Source of the DNA: Nocardia iowensis
GTDB taxonomy: Bacteria > Actinomycetota > Actinomycetes > Mycobacteriales > Mycobacteriaceae
Length of the DNA stretch: 64,000 bases
Assembly: GCF_019222765.1 (NCBI RefSeq)
Contig: NZ_CP078145.1
Coordinates: forward strand, 1,364,001-1,428,000
Reading direction: 5' to 3'
Every line of letters begins with the position of its first letter. Position 1 is the first letter of the stretch. Below are positions 35,095 to 43,295 of the stretch, piece by piece. A program made the translations under genes and the position numbers. Below the pieces are notes generated by a model. The model was not told the origin of the DNA. It did not search any database and was given only the letters and a program-made list of their open reading frames with translations.

Positions 35095-38000
35095 ATGACC
35101 GAGCTCGCCGATCACGATCTGATTCCGGCGCCTTATGACCTTGCCGACCGCTACCGGGTCGGTGCAGGCACCGTTGTCCTTACCGGGGTCCAAGCGATCG
35201 CGCGTCAGTTGGTGGAACAGCACGTGCGCGACCTGCGCGCCGGGCGGCGGGTCGGCACCTTCGTGTCGGGGTATCAGGGCAGTCCGCTCGGCGGCGTCGA
35301 CAAGATGCTGGCCGGTATGCCCAACGTGCTTGCCGAGCACGATATTTCCTTCGTCCCCGGGCTGAACGAAGAACTCGCCGCGACCTCGGTGTGGGGGAGC
35401 CAGGCCGATCTGCCCGCCGGAGCCGCGACGCACGATGGCGTCGTCGGTGTGTGGTACGGCAAGGGACCAGGTTTGGACCGCGCGACGGACGCGTTGCGGC
35501 ACGCCAACATGTACGGCGCGAACGCCAACGGCGGTGTGCTGCTGCTGGTCGGTGACGACCCGGCCTCGAAGTCCTCGACGGTGCCCGCGGTGAGCGAGCG
35601 CTCGCTGGCCGCGATGAACATCCCGGTTCTGTTCCCGCGCAATGCCCGCGAGATCATCACCATGGGCCTGCACGGTGTCGCGCTGTCCCGTGCCTCGGGC
35701 TGCCTGGTCGCATTGAAGATCGTGGCCGATGTCGCCGACGGCGCCTGGACGGTCGACGGCGCTGTGGGTGACATCGACATTGTCGTTCCCGAGATCAACT
35801 GGGAGGGCAGGCCCTTCCGCTACCTGCAGCGCCCGATGGCGGCGCCGACGGACAGCGTGATCGCCGAGGCGGACCTGTACGGGCCGCGGTGGGAAGTCGT
35901 CAAGGCGTACAGCACGCTCAACGAGCTCGACGTCATCGAGCTGAACCCGGCCAAGGCAACCATCGGAATCGCCGCCACCGGCACCACTTTCGATGCCGTC
36001 CGGCAGGCCCTGATCGATCTCGGTGTCGATGACGACGCGCTGCTCCGCGCCGGTGTCCGGCTGCTGCGCATCGGCATGCCGTATCCCATTGCGCCCGAAC
36101 GTGTTCAGCAGTTCGCCAAGGGCCTGACCCGCCTCGTGGTGGTCGAAGACAAGACCGCTTTCATCGAGACGCAGATCCGGGAGATCCTGTACGGCATCGC
36201 CGACGCCCCCGAGATCATCGGCAAGCGCGACGCGACCGGTCGCCCACTGTTCGCTCAGGACGGCGAACTCACCACAGGTCGGATCACCAAGCCGCTGCGG
36301 CGCGCCCTCGACGGCTACCTGGACATGAAACGGCCCTTGCCGCAACCGCTCTCGCTCGCGGTGCTGCCCGCCAAGCGCGCCGCCTACTTCTGCAGCGGCT
36401 GCCCGCACAACCGCTCCACCGCGGTGCCGGAGGGTTCACTGGCCGGCGGCGGCATCGGTTGCCACACCATGGTGACCATGTCGGGCCGGGAGGACAGCAA
36501 GGTCACCGGGCTGACCCAGATGGGTGGCGAAGGCGCGCAGTGGATCGGTCAGGCGCCGTTCACCGATGTGCCGCACCTGTTCCAGAACATCGGTGACGGA
36601 ACGTATTTCCACTCCGGTCAGCTCGCCGTGCAGGCGTGTGTCGCCGCCGGGGTGAACATCACCTACAAGCTGCTCTACAACGACGTCGTCGCGATGACGG
36701 GCGCGCAGGACGCCGAAGGCGCGCTCGCCGTGCCGATGCTGACCCACAAGCTCAGCACCGAGGGTGTCGCGCAGATCATTATCTGCGCCGACGACCCGAA
36801 GAAATACCGCAAGCGCGATCTCGCCCCCGGTACCCGGCTGTGGCACCGTGATCGGCTCGACGAGGCACAGCGCACCCTGCGTGAGATCCCCGGCGTCACC
36901 GTCCTCATCTACGACCAGCACTGCGCTGCCGACGCGCGCCGCCAGCGCAAGCGCGGCACCCTGCCGGTCCGCCGGACCCGGGTCGTGATCAACGAGGCGG
37001 TCTGCGAGGGCTGCGGTGACTGCGGCGTCAAGAGCAACTGCCTGTCGGTGCAGCCGGTGGACACCGAATTCGGCCGTAAGACCCGCATCGATCAGACCTC
37101 CTGCAACACCGACTACACCTGCATGGACGGCGACTGCCCGTCCTTCGTCACGGTGGAGTTGCCGGAGCCGGGGAAGGCCAAGAAGCGCAAGGCAATGCAG
37201 CGTCCCGCGCCGCCGGTGCTACCCGACCTGCGGCAGCCCGCGCCAACGACGACGCAGAACGTCTTCCTGGCCGGCATCGGCGGCACGGGCATCGTCACCG
37301 TGAACCAGGTGCTGGCGACCGCCGCGCTGCGCGCGGGCTACGACGTGGCCAGCCTGGACCAGATCGGCCTGAGCCAGAAGGCCGGGCCGGTCGTCTCGCA
37401 CCTGCGGTTCGTGCAGGGCGAACTGGAGCCCGCGAACCGGCTGACCCCGGGTTCGGCGGACTGCATCGTGGCCTTCGATCTGCTCACCGCCACCGACAAC
37501 AAGAACCTGGCCTACGGCTCGAAGGCGACCACGCTGTCGGTCGCGTCCACCAGCAAGACCCCGACCGGGGACATGGTGTACGACAAGGCCGTCGAGTATC
37601 CGGAGACACCCGCGCTGCTGTCCCGGCTCGAGCAGGCGTCGCGTGCGGTGCGCTCCTTCGACGCGCTCGGCGCCGCCGAGGTGCTGTTCGGCAACACCGC
37701 GGCCGCCAACTTCCTGATGGTCGGCGCCGCCTATCAACTCGGCGGCCTCCGCCTGCCCGCCGCGGCGATCGAGGAGGCCATCGAGATCAACGGTGTTGCC
37801 GTGGACGCCAATATCGCGGCGTTCCGCTGGGGCCGGGTCGCGGTCGCCAGCCCGGACGACTTCGCCGCCGCCACCGGCCGTCCGCGGCCCAAGCGCGCCG
37901 AAACCGAGGTTCCCGCAGATCTTTTCGACGGCCTGACCGCTACCGGGGAGACCAGGCGGCTCGTCGAACTGCGTGCCGCGGAGTTGATCGGCTTCCAGGG

Positions 38001-38568
38001 CGTTCGGATCGCTCGTGACTATGTGTCGACCGTGCAACGCATTTGGGACGCGCAGCAGAAGGTCACCGGCCGCACGGAATTCAGCGAGCAGGTGGCCCGC
38101 GGCCTGTACAAGTTCACCGCCTATAAGGACGAGTACGAGGTGGCCCGCCGCTTGACCGACCCGGCGTTCCTGGACGAAGTCAGCGCCCAGCTGCCGGAAG
38201 GGTCGAACCTCACCTACAAGCTGCACCCGCCGGTCCTGCGCGCCATGGGCCGCAAGAAGAAGATCGGCATCGGACCGCGCGGACACATCTCCCTGCGGTT
38301 GCTGGCCAAGGGAAAGCGGCTGCGCGGCACCAAGTTCGATCCCTTCGGCTACGCACACGTCCGCCGCGTAGAGCGCGCCCTGCTCGCGCACTACACCGAG
38401 ATGGTGACGGAGCTCGCGAACACTCTCGACGAGGCAAACTACGACCGCGCGGTCCAGGCCGCCGCCCTCGCCGACACCGTGCGTGGCTACGAGGACATCA
38501 AACTCGCCAATGTGGAGCTCTACCGAAACAGCCTGCGCGACCTCGGCATCGATCCGCCGCAGGTGTAG
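35095..38568 (+). CDS. Fused indolepyruvate:ferredoxin oxidoreductase family protein
   Basis: A 1157-residue fusion of the two subunits of 2-oxoacid (arylpyruvate) ferredoxin oxidoreductase. Order: N-terminal pyrimidine-binding domain (GYQGSPLGGVDKM, LNEELAATSVWG), TPP/Mg domain (GDGTYFHSG, then NITYKLLYND), a cysteine-rich FeS region near residues 635-680 (VCEGCGDCGVKSNC, then SCNTDYTCMDGDCPS), and the gamma domain (GIGGTGIVTVNQVLATAA). It would decarboxylate oxidatively aryl- or branched 2-oxoacids to acyl-CoA and reduce ferredoxin. I chose ATG 35095; the longer frame from 34936 has no family sequence. It appears monocistronic with a strong terminator after it. Aerobic actinobacteria with such oxygen-sensitive-type enzymes are notable. 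Confidence 0.92.
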   Translation: MTELADHDLIPAPYDLADRYRVGAGTVVLTGVQAIARQLVEQHVRDLRAGRRVGTFVSGYQGSPLGGVDKMLAGMPNVLAEHDISFVPGLNEELAATSVWGSQADLPAGAATHDGVVGVWYGKGPGLDRATDALRHANMYGANANGGVLLLVGDDPASKSSTVPAVSERSLAAMNIPVLFPRNAREIITMGLHGVALSRASGCLVALKIVADVADGAWTVDGAVGDIDIVVPEINWEGRPFRYLQRPMAAPTDSVIAEADLYGPRWEVVKAYSTLNELDVIELNPAKATIGIAATGTTFDAVRQALIDLGVDDDALLRAGVRLLRIGMPYPIAPERVQQFAKGLTRLVVVEDKTAFIETQIREILYGIADAPEIIGKRDATGRPLFAQDGELTTGRITKPLRRALDGYLDMKRPLPQPLSLAVLPAKRAAYFCSGCPHNRSTAVPEGSLAGGGIGCHTMVTMSGREDSKVTGLTQMGGEGAQWIGQAPFTDVPHLFQNIGDGTYFHSGQLAVQACVAAGVNITYKLLYNDVVAMTGAQDAEGALAVPMLTHKLSTEGVAQIIICADDPKKYRKRDLAPGTRLWHRDRLDEAQRTLREIPGVTVLIYDQHCAADARRQRKRGTLPVRRTRVVINEAVCEGCGDCGVKSNCLSVQPVDTEFGRKTRIDQTSCNTDYTCMDGDCPSFVTVELPEPGKAKKRKAMQRPAPPVLPDLRQPAPTTTQNVFLAGIGGTGIVTVNQVLATAALRAGYDVASLDQIGLSQKAGPVVSHLRFVQGELEPANRLTPGSADCIVAFDLLTATDNKNLAYGSKATTLSVASTSKTPTGDMVYDKAVEYPETPALLSRLEQASRAVRSFDALGAAEVLFGNTAAANFLMVGAAYQLGGLRLPAAAIEEAIEINGVAVDANIAAFRWGRVAVASPDDFAAATGRPRPKRAETEVPADLFDGLTATGETRRLVELRAAELIGFQGVRIARDYVSTVQRIWDAQQKVTGRTEFSEQVARGLYKFTAYKDEYEVARRLTDPAFLDEVSAQLPEGSNLTYKLHPPVLRAMGRKKKIGIGPRGHISLRLLAKGKRLRGTKFDPFGYAHVRRVERALLAHYTEMVTELANTLDEANYDRAVQAAALADTVRGYEDIKLANVELYRNSLRDLGIDPPQV

Positions 38569-38639
38569 TGGACAAGCGCGGTCTGGGCAGTAGTCCGCGC
38601 GCCTGGTCGAGCGTCTAGGCCCGCTCCCAGGCACATGGG

Positions 38640-38672
38640 AAGCGGCCCGGAACCATCGGTTCCGGGCCGCTT
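38640..38672 (+). terminator. Perfect 15-bp terminator after the oxidoreductase
   Basis: aagcggcccggaacc (38640-38654) pairs perfectly with 38658-38672 around atc and is followed by tcttattg. The core ggcccggaac/gttccgggcc is shared with the terminator at 39884-39920. Confidence 0.92.
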
Positions 38673-38738
38673 TCTTATTGGCGGGCAGGGGGTTCGGCGC
38701 GCCTGGTTACGACTGCCGACGGCTGGTAGCGGACCCTC

Positions 38739-38778
38739 TCAAAACTGTTGTCTTCGATTCAAAACTGTTGTCTTCGAT
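38739..38778. repeat. Perfect 20-bp tandem duplication
   Basis: tcaaaactgttgtcttcgat occurs twice head to tail (38739-38758 and 38759-38778). It lies 67 bases after the terminator and about 220 bases upstream of the LuxR-type gene. The unit is AT-rich compared with its surroundings. It might be a paired binding site for a regulator. Confidence 0.95.
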
Positions 38779-38995
38779 ATGGAACCGATCGGGCGGTTCG
38801 TGCGTCCAAACAGGTAGCCAGGGACAGAAGGGAGAAATCGGGCGCCGGGAATCAGCGGCCGAAGCGGGCCACTGAGGGGACTGGGGAGGGGCCGCGGCTC
38901 CATCGGCGCTCGATATGGCTTGACGAGACCGCACGGCGCGGCATCCCGGATCAGGTGTGGTCGCGGGTGCGCCGATCGAAGCAAGGGGGGACTCC

Positions 38996-39760
38996 TTGAA
39001 CGCTGTACAACAACTGAGCCGGGGCATCGAACAGATGGCCAAGCCCAACGCATTCGTGCATCCGAGTCTGCGCGACTATCTGGATCCGACGAACGGACCG
39101 TGCAGGAGCCTGTTCGCTCCGGCCTTCCGGCTGGAGTTCGCCGACTACGACGAACTCACCGCACGCGACGACGTCGACGGTGCGCCGATCGTGCTTCCGG
39201 TCAACACCGAGCATCAGGCCGACAGCCTGCGGTCGATCCGGACAACGCACGCCATGGGGCTGATCGTCGCGGTCACCAACGACGTCACCGGCCACGCGAC
39301 CTATTTCGCGATTCGATCCGGTGCCAACTTCGTTGTCAACATCGCGATATCCATCGAGCGGCAAACCGAGATCCTGCACGCGCAACTACTGGACCACGTG
39401 CGTTCGGTTCGCGAGAATCGGCACCCGGCGATGCGCGACACCGGCACCAAAAGTGACACGCACAGTCCACGGCGGGGACCCACGCGAATACGCATGGCGC
39501 CCACCACCAGAGAGAACCCGCCGCCCGGCGCGCAGGGCGGCCGAGGCGCGTTGGACGAGTTCGACGCGCAGCTGTTGCGAATGCTGCGCACGTCGATGAC
39601 CGTCGCCGAGATCGCGCGGCTGCACTACCTTTCGGAACGATCGATGTATCGACGCATACGAAATTTGTACGACACCTTGGGCGTGGTCAGCCGAGCCGAA
39701 CTGGTCAGATCGGAGCACCGCGCCGACCCGACTCCTCCGCTCGTCACGTTGCGCGGGTGA
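38996..39760 (+). CDS. LuxR-type regulator with receiver-like N-terminal domain
   Basis: A 254-residue protein. The C-terminal HTH is of the LuxR class: DEFDAQLLRMLRTSMTVAEI then ARLHYLSERSMYRRIRNLYD, ending TLGVVSRAELV. The N-terminal about 130 residues look like the second half of a receiver domain (GAPIVLPVN, SIRTTHAMGLIVAVTNDVTG, YFAIRSGANFVVNIAISIE), but I do not see the acidic pocket and phospho-Asp. The linker (about 140-185) is basic and Pro-rich. TTG 38996, six bases after aaggggg, is the best start; GTG 38957 and ATG 39035 are alternatives. It probably controls neighbouring lipid or exporter genes through a signal other than phosphorylation. Confidence 0.75.
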   Translation: MNAVQQLSRGIEQMAKPNAFVHPSLRDYLDPTNGPCRSLFAPAFRLEFADYDELTARDDVDGAPIVLPVNTEHQADSLRSIRTTHAMGLIVAVTNDVTGHATYFAIRSGANFVVNIAISIERQTEILHAQLLDHVRSVRENRHPAMRDTGTKSDTHSPRRGPTRIRMAPTTRENPPPGAQGGRGALDEFDAQLLRMLRTSMTVAEIARLHYLSERSMYRRIRNLYDTLGVVSRAELVRSEHRADPTPPLVTLRG

Positions 39761-39883
39761 CCGGTGGCGTCGGGCAAATGAATCGGCTTCCTGATGTCGA
39801 GCCGAGAGTTGTTCTGCTACAGCGGATGCTAGGGCGGGAGCAGGGATACTGAGCTCGGCCACGATACTCCCGCGGGAAGAAAT

Positions 39884-39920
39884 GAGAACGGCCCGGAACT
39901 GTGTGTTCCGGGCCGTTCTC
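39884..39920 (-). terminator. Perfect 16-bp terminator of the tRNA gene
   Basis: gagaacggcccggaac (39884-39899) pairs perfectly with 39905-39920 around a 5-base loop. It starts 4 bases past the 3' end of the tRNA, read on the minus strand, and is followed by atttctt in that direction. Confidence 0.93.
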
Positions 39921-39924
39921 GTAG

Positions 39925-39998
39925 TAGCGGGGACAGGATTTGAACCTGCGACCTCTGGGTTATGAGCCCAGCGAGCTACCGAGCTGCTCCACCCCGCG
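39925..39998 (-). tRNA. Initiator tRNA-Met (CAU)
   Basis: 74 bases without encoded CCA. The cloverleaf is complete: acceptor arm CGCGGGG/CCCCGCT with a C1-U72 mismatch (initiator hallmark); D arm; anticodon stem with three consecutive G-C pairs (GGG/CCC, the other initiator hallmark) around loop CTCATAA; T arm GCAGG-TTCAAAT-CCTGT; discriminator A. It is the formyl-methionyl initiator rather than an elongator. It is transcribed alone toward lower coordinates and ends in a perfect hairpin. I found no duplicated tRNA 3' end that would mark an integration site. Confidence 0.97.
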
Positions 39999-40299
39999 TC
40001 GGGTGTCTCCAACCTTACACACCGAGTGCCTGGATGCGAAAACGCCTGGTAGGGCGAGTCGTGCGGCGGGCCGGTCGGACAGACCACGCGGTGGCAGCGC
40101 CTCGTCGCAACGAGTGATGGCAGTCACATCATCAATGGATCGAGATAGACATCACTCCGCGTTTCCCGAATCGTGACCGAGGTTTATCGTTGCTGTTTCG
40201 TACTGCTGAGTTCGTGGGCGGATGTCGCCGCGGTCCGGGGATGAGATGACCGCAGTTCATAACTGATGCGTGATTTCTTTCTGATTTCAGGAGTTACTG
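39999..40299. other. 301-base promoter region of tRNA and exporter
   Basis: No gene is seen. It must hold the promoter of the initiator tRNA (minus) and that of the exporter (plus). gagtgatg at 40112-40119 is mirrored by catcactc at 40150-40157, a perfect 8-bp inverted repeat with a 30-base spacer that could bind a regulator of the exporter. The sequence becomes AT-richer after about 40130. Confidence 0.45.
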
Positions 40300-42027
40300 A
40301 TGGCGCTGACCAACCGCGGACATCGAAACGATCCGGTAGCCACGCCTTCGCCCGCCGGACAACCGGGCAATCAGGGCGGATTCACCCATCGCCAGGTCTT
40401 GATCATCCTGAGTGGCCTGGTGCTCGGCATGTTCATGGCGGCGCTGGATCAGACGATCACGGCGACTTCCGTCCGGACCATCGCCGACGATCTATCCGGT
40501 TACTCATTGCAGGCGTGGGTCACCACGGCGTATTTGATCACGGCGACATTGACAACGCCGTTGTACGGCAAATTGTCGGATATGTACGGCCGCAGGCCCT
40601 TTCTGCTCGCCGCGATTGTGATATTCGTCGGCGGATCGCTGTTGTGCACGGTGGCGCAGTCGATGTATCAGTTGGCGGTGTTCCGTGCCATCCAAGGTGT
40701 CGGCGCGGGCGGGTTGATGTCGCTGGCCTCGGCCATCCTCGGTGACATCGTGAGTCCTCGGGAAAGAGCGAAGTACCAGGGGCACTTCCTCGCGACATGG
40801 GCGATGGCCAGTGTGATCGGCCCGGTGCTCGGTGGCCTGTTCGCCAGTCAGCACACCATTTTCGGGATCACCGGGTGGCGATGGGTGTTCTTGGTCAACG
40901 TTCCGGTCGGCCTGATCGCGTTGGTGGTGGTGTACCGCGTGGTCAAACTGCCGCGAAGCAACCCGGCCCGCGTTCCGGTCGACTGGCTCGGCACCGCGGC
41001 CTTCGCGACCGGCATCACGCCGGTGCTGATCGTGGCCGAGCAAGGCCGCAGCTGGGGGTGGACCAGCCCGGGCGCGGGGGCGTGCTATCTGATCGGTGCG
41101 GCCGGACTGATCGCGTTCGTCGGCATCGAAGCCAGGATGGGTGACGCGGCGCTGATCCCGTTGCGGCTGTTCCGGAATCGGACATTCGCGCTCGGCGTCG
41201 CGATCGCGATGGTGGTCGGTGCGGCGCTGTTCGGCGGCATCATCCTCGTTCCGCAGTATCTCCAGGTGGTTCGCGGCGCCAGTCCGATCGCGGCGGGCTT
41301 GCAACTGCTGCCGATGGTCGGTGGCCTGATGGTGGGTTCGATCGTGTCCAACCGGCTCATCTCGCGGACCGGTCGTTATCGGGCGTTTCCGATTATCGGA
41401 ACGGCCACGGTGGCCGTCGGCTTGTTCCTGTTCCACTATCTGACACCGGAAACGCCGCTGTGGCGAACCATGATCTTCATGGCCATCACCGGCGTCGGGC
41501 TGGGAAATCTGTTGCAGCCCATCACCTTGGCCATCCAGAACGCCGCCGCACCCAAGGACATGGGCGTCTCGAGCGCGGCCGCCACCTTCTTCCGCCAGGT
41601 CGGCGGGACGCTGGGGGTCGCGGCGCTGCTCTCGACATTGTTCGGCCTGTTGCCGACCAAGGTGTCCGCCGCGATCGAGGCGGCCTCGACTCACCCGGCA
41701 TACCAGCAGGCCGTGGTGGCGGGCTTGCACAGCGGTAATCCGGTCGACGTCGCCTTCGCGCAGGGCCTGATCCATCACGACTCGGCGGCGGTCCAGAAGG
41801 TGCTCGATGACTCTTCGGTGATACAGCAGCTGAATCCGACGCTCGCCGAACCGTTGCAGACCGGCTTTGCCGATGCCATGTCGACGGTGTATCTCACGGC
41901 CGCCGGGATCGCGCTGATCGCGTTGGTCATGGTGCTGTTCTGGAAGGAGATCCCGCTGCGGGAATCCGACGGATTCGAGGCATCGGTGGCAGCGGACCGG
42001 AATGCGGACGGAATTGTCCCGGAGTAG
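40300..42027 (+). CDS. MFS multidrug exporter, DHA2 (14-TM) family
   Basis: A 575-residue EmrB/QacA-type proton antiporter. The first helix (VLIILSGLVLGMFMAALDQT) contains the DHA2 signature LDQTIT; motif A is GKLSDMYGRRPF between TM2 and TM3; motif C-like ASVIGPVLGGLF occurs in TM5. Hydrophobic segments continue to about residue 555 with a long extracytoplasmic loop (about 450-525) before the last helix, as usual for DHA2. The ATG at 40300 has aggag at 6 bases. It lies upstream, on the same strand, of the TesB-acyltransferase-P450 genes and may export their product, which is inference. The substrate is unknown. Confidence 0.93.
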   Translation: MALTNRGHRNDPVATPSPAGQPGNQGGFTHRQVLIILSGLVLGMFMAALDQTITATSVRTIADDLSGYSLQAWVTTAYLITATLTTPLYGKLSDMYGRRPFLLAAIVIFVGGSLLCTVAQSMYQLAVFRAIQGVGAGGLMSLASAILGDIVSPRERAKYQGHFLATWAMASVIGPVLGGLFASQHTIFGITGWRWVFLVNVPVGLIALVVVYRVVKLPRSNPARVPVDWLGTAAFATGITPVLIVAEQGRSWGWTSPGAGACYLIGAAGLIAFVGIEARMGDAALIPLRLFRNRTFALGVAIAMVVGAALFGGIILVPQYLQVVRGASPIAAGLQLLPMVGGLMVGSIVSNRLISRTGRYRAFPIIGTATVAVGLFLFHYLTPETPLWRTMIFMAITGVGLGNLLQPITLAIQNAAAPKDMGVSSAAATFFRQVGGTLGVAALLSTLFGLLPTKVSAAIEAASTHPAYQQAVVAGLHSGNPVDVAFAQGLIHHDSAAVQKVLDDSSVIQQLNPTLAEPLQTGFADAMSTVYLTAAGIALIALVMVLFWKEIPLRESDGFEASVAADRNADGIVPE

Positions 42028-42470
42028 GGCAACCGATAGTTCGGCAACCGGATATTTTACGATCTGTGCTTCGGATTGTTAACTGTCGATTAATTGATCG
42101 GCGAGGCGCGGTCAAGGGCATCCAATGAACTCTTGGTGAAAGGGTAAATCGCACCCGATGGTGCCCGATTCGCGCGATTAGAAGGTTCCGGATATGCGTC
42201 CTGGCGGCACCCGAAACTGACAATTCGGGACCGGCGTAACGGCCACGTTTCTCCTGATCATGGGCACATATGGGCGTTTCGCCTAATTGCCGAATGATTG
42301 TTTTTCGTAAAGACGTCCTGCCTGCTTGTGAAATGAATTACAGCACCTTGAAACGCGTTAACTAGAGGTTCACTGTATCTGTTACAACGCGTCACGTGAT
42401 GGTTCGAACGTAGACCACCTGTGGTGCGTTGCAGGCACTTTCTGGGATCGCTGAAGAGAAGGTTTGGCCC
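42028..42470. other. 443-base AT-rich promoter region
   Basis: No gene is seen. The region is clearly lower in GC than its surroundings, especially 42040-42130 and 42290-42400. acgcgtt at 42353-42359 and aacgcgt at 42386-42392 form a 7-bp inverted repeat separated by 26 bases, just upstream of the acyl-CoA thioesterase operon. This is a plausible regulator site for that operon. Confidence 0.5.
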
Positions 42471-43295
42471 ATGGTTGAGTTACTCGACGCAATGGCGGTG
42501 GAGCAGATCGACACGAACTTCTTTCGTGGCAAGTTGCGACACCGCACCGCGCTGGTTCGGACATTCGGTGGCGAAGTTGCGGCGCGCGCCCTGGCGGCGG
42601 GGTCGTCCGGGATGCCGGCCAACTTCATCGTCCATTCGATACACGGATACTTCGTCCGGTCGACCACCCCCGAGATTCCCATCGACTATCTGGTGGACAC
42701 CGTGAAGCACGGCCGGTCCTTCGTTGTTCGCCGGATCAGGGCGCTGCAGCACGGCCGGGAAACCTTCCTGATGGTCGCCTCGTTCCACATCGGCGATCGC
42801 GGTGTACGGCATGCCGACGCGTGCCCAGCCGCGCCCGACCCCGAAGAGTTGGTCCGGATCGGGCACGGCGACGCGGGCAACGAATGGGAAGGCTGGGATA
42901 TCCGCCGGGTGCCCGACCGTGCGACCGGCGGAGCGCACCAACAGGTTTGGCTGCGCTACACCCACGAATTGCCCGATGACGCCGTGACGCACAGTTGCGC
43001 GCTGACCTACGCCAGCGATATGACGCTGCTCGGCGCCGCCGTCGCGCTGCATCCCGGCATCGCCATCCAGACCGCCGCGCTGGACTATTCGATCTGGTTC
43101 ATGCGGCCGTACCGAGTGGACGATTGGCTGCTGTACGACGAGATATCGCCCTCGGCCGAGGGCGGCCGGGCGTTCACCCAGGGGCGGATATTCAGTCGCA
43201 ACGGCGAATTGGTGGCGATGGTCGCCCAGGAACGCATGTTGCGGTTGGCCGAACCCGGTTACGGCACCGGTCTGATCGAACGGGCGGCCTCCTGA
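42471..43295 (+). CDS. Acyl-CoA thioesterase II (TesB-like)
   Basis: A 274-residue double-hotdog thioesterase. The N-terminal hotdog starts FFRGKLRHRTALVRTFGGEV, then AGSSGMPANFIVHSIHGYFV and the FVVRRIRALQHGRETFLMVASFH strand. In the C-terminal hotdog, SYASDMTLLGAA-type sequence (TYASDMTLLGAAVALHPG) contains the catalytic Asp, and the Thr/Gln of TesB enzymes lies in RAFTQGRIFSRNGELVA. All three catalytic elements appear present. I start at ATG 42471 with agaagg upstream. The stop overlaps the next ATG (TGATG), the first link of a three-gene coupled operon. It hydrolyses acyl-CoA to free acid. Confidence 0.88.
   Translation: MVELLDAMAVEQIDTNFFRGKLRHRTALVRTFGGEVAARALAAGSSGMPANFIVHSIHGYFVRSTTPEIPIDYLVDTVKHGRSFVVRRIRALQHGRETFLMVASFHIGDRGVRHADACPAAPDPEELVRIGHGDAGNEWEGWDIRRVPDRATGGAHQQVWLRYTHELPDDAVTHSCALTYASDMTLLGAAVALHPGIAIQTAALDYSIWFMRPYRVDDWLLYDEISPSAEGGRAFTQGRIFSRNGELVAMVAQERMLRLAEPGYGTGLIERAAS

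Larger units (their letters stand above)
38569..38995. other. 427-base gap after the oxidoreductase
   Basis: It contains the terminator at 38640-38672 and the 20-bp tandem duplication at 38739-38778, listed separately. The remainder (38779-38995) is the leader region of the LuxR-type gene and shows no other gene that I can support. Confidence 0.5.

Noticed and set aside
40112..40157. 8-bp inverted repeat before the exporter as a defined operator
   Set aside because: The 30-base spacer is too long for an ordinary dimer site; it is mentioned only as context.
39761..40299. Integration site at the initiator tRNA
   Set aside because: No duplicated tRNA 3' end, integrase or phage gene was found nearby; the accessory look of the region rests only on gene content.
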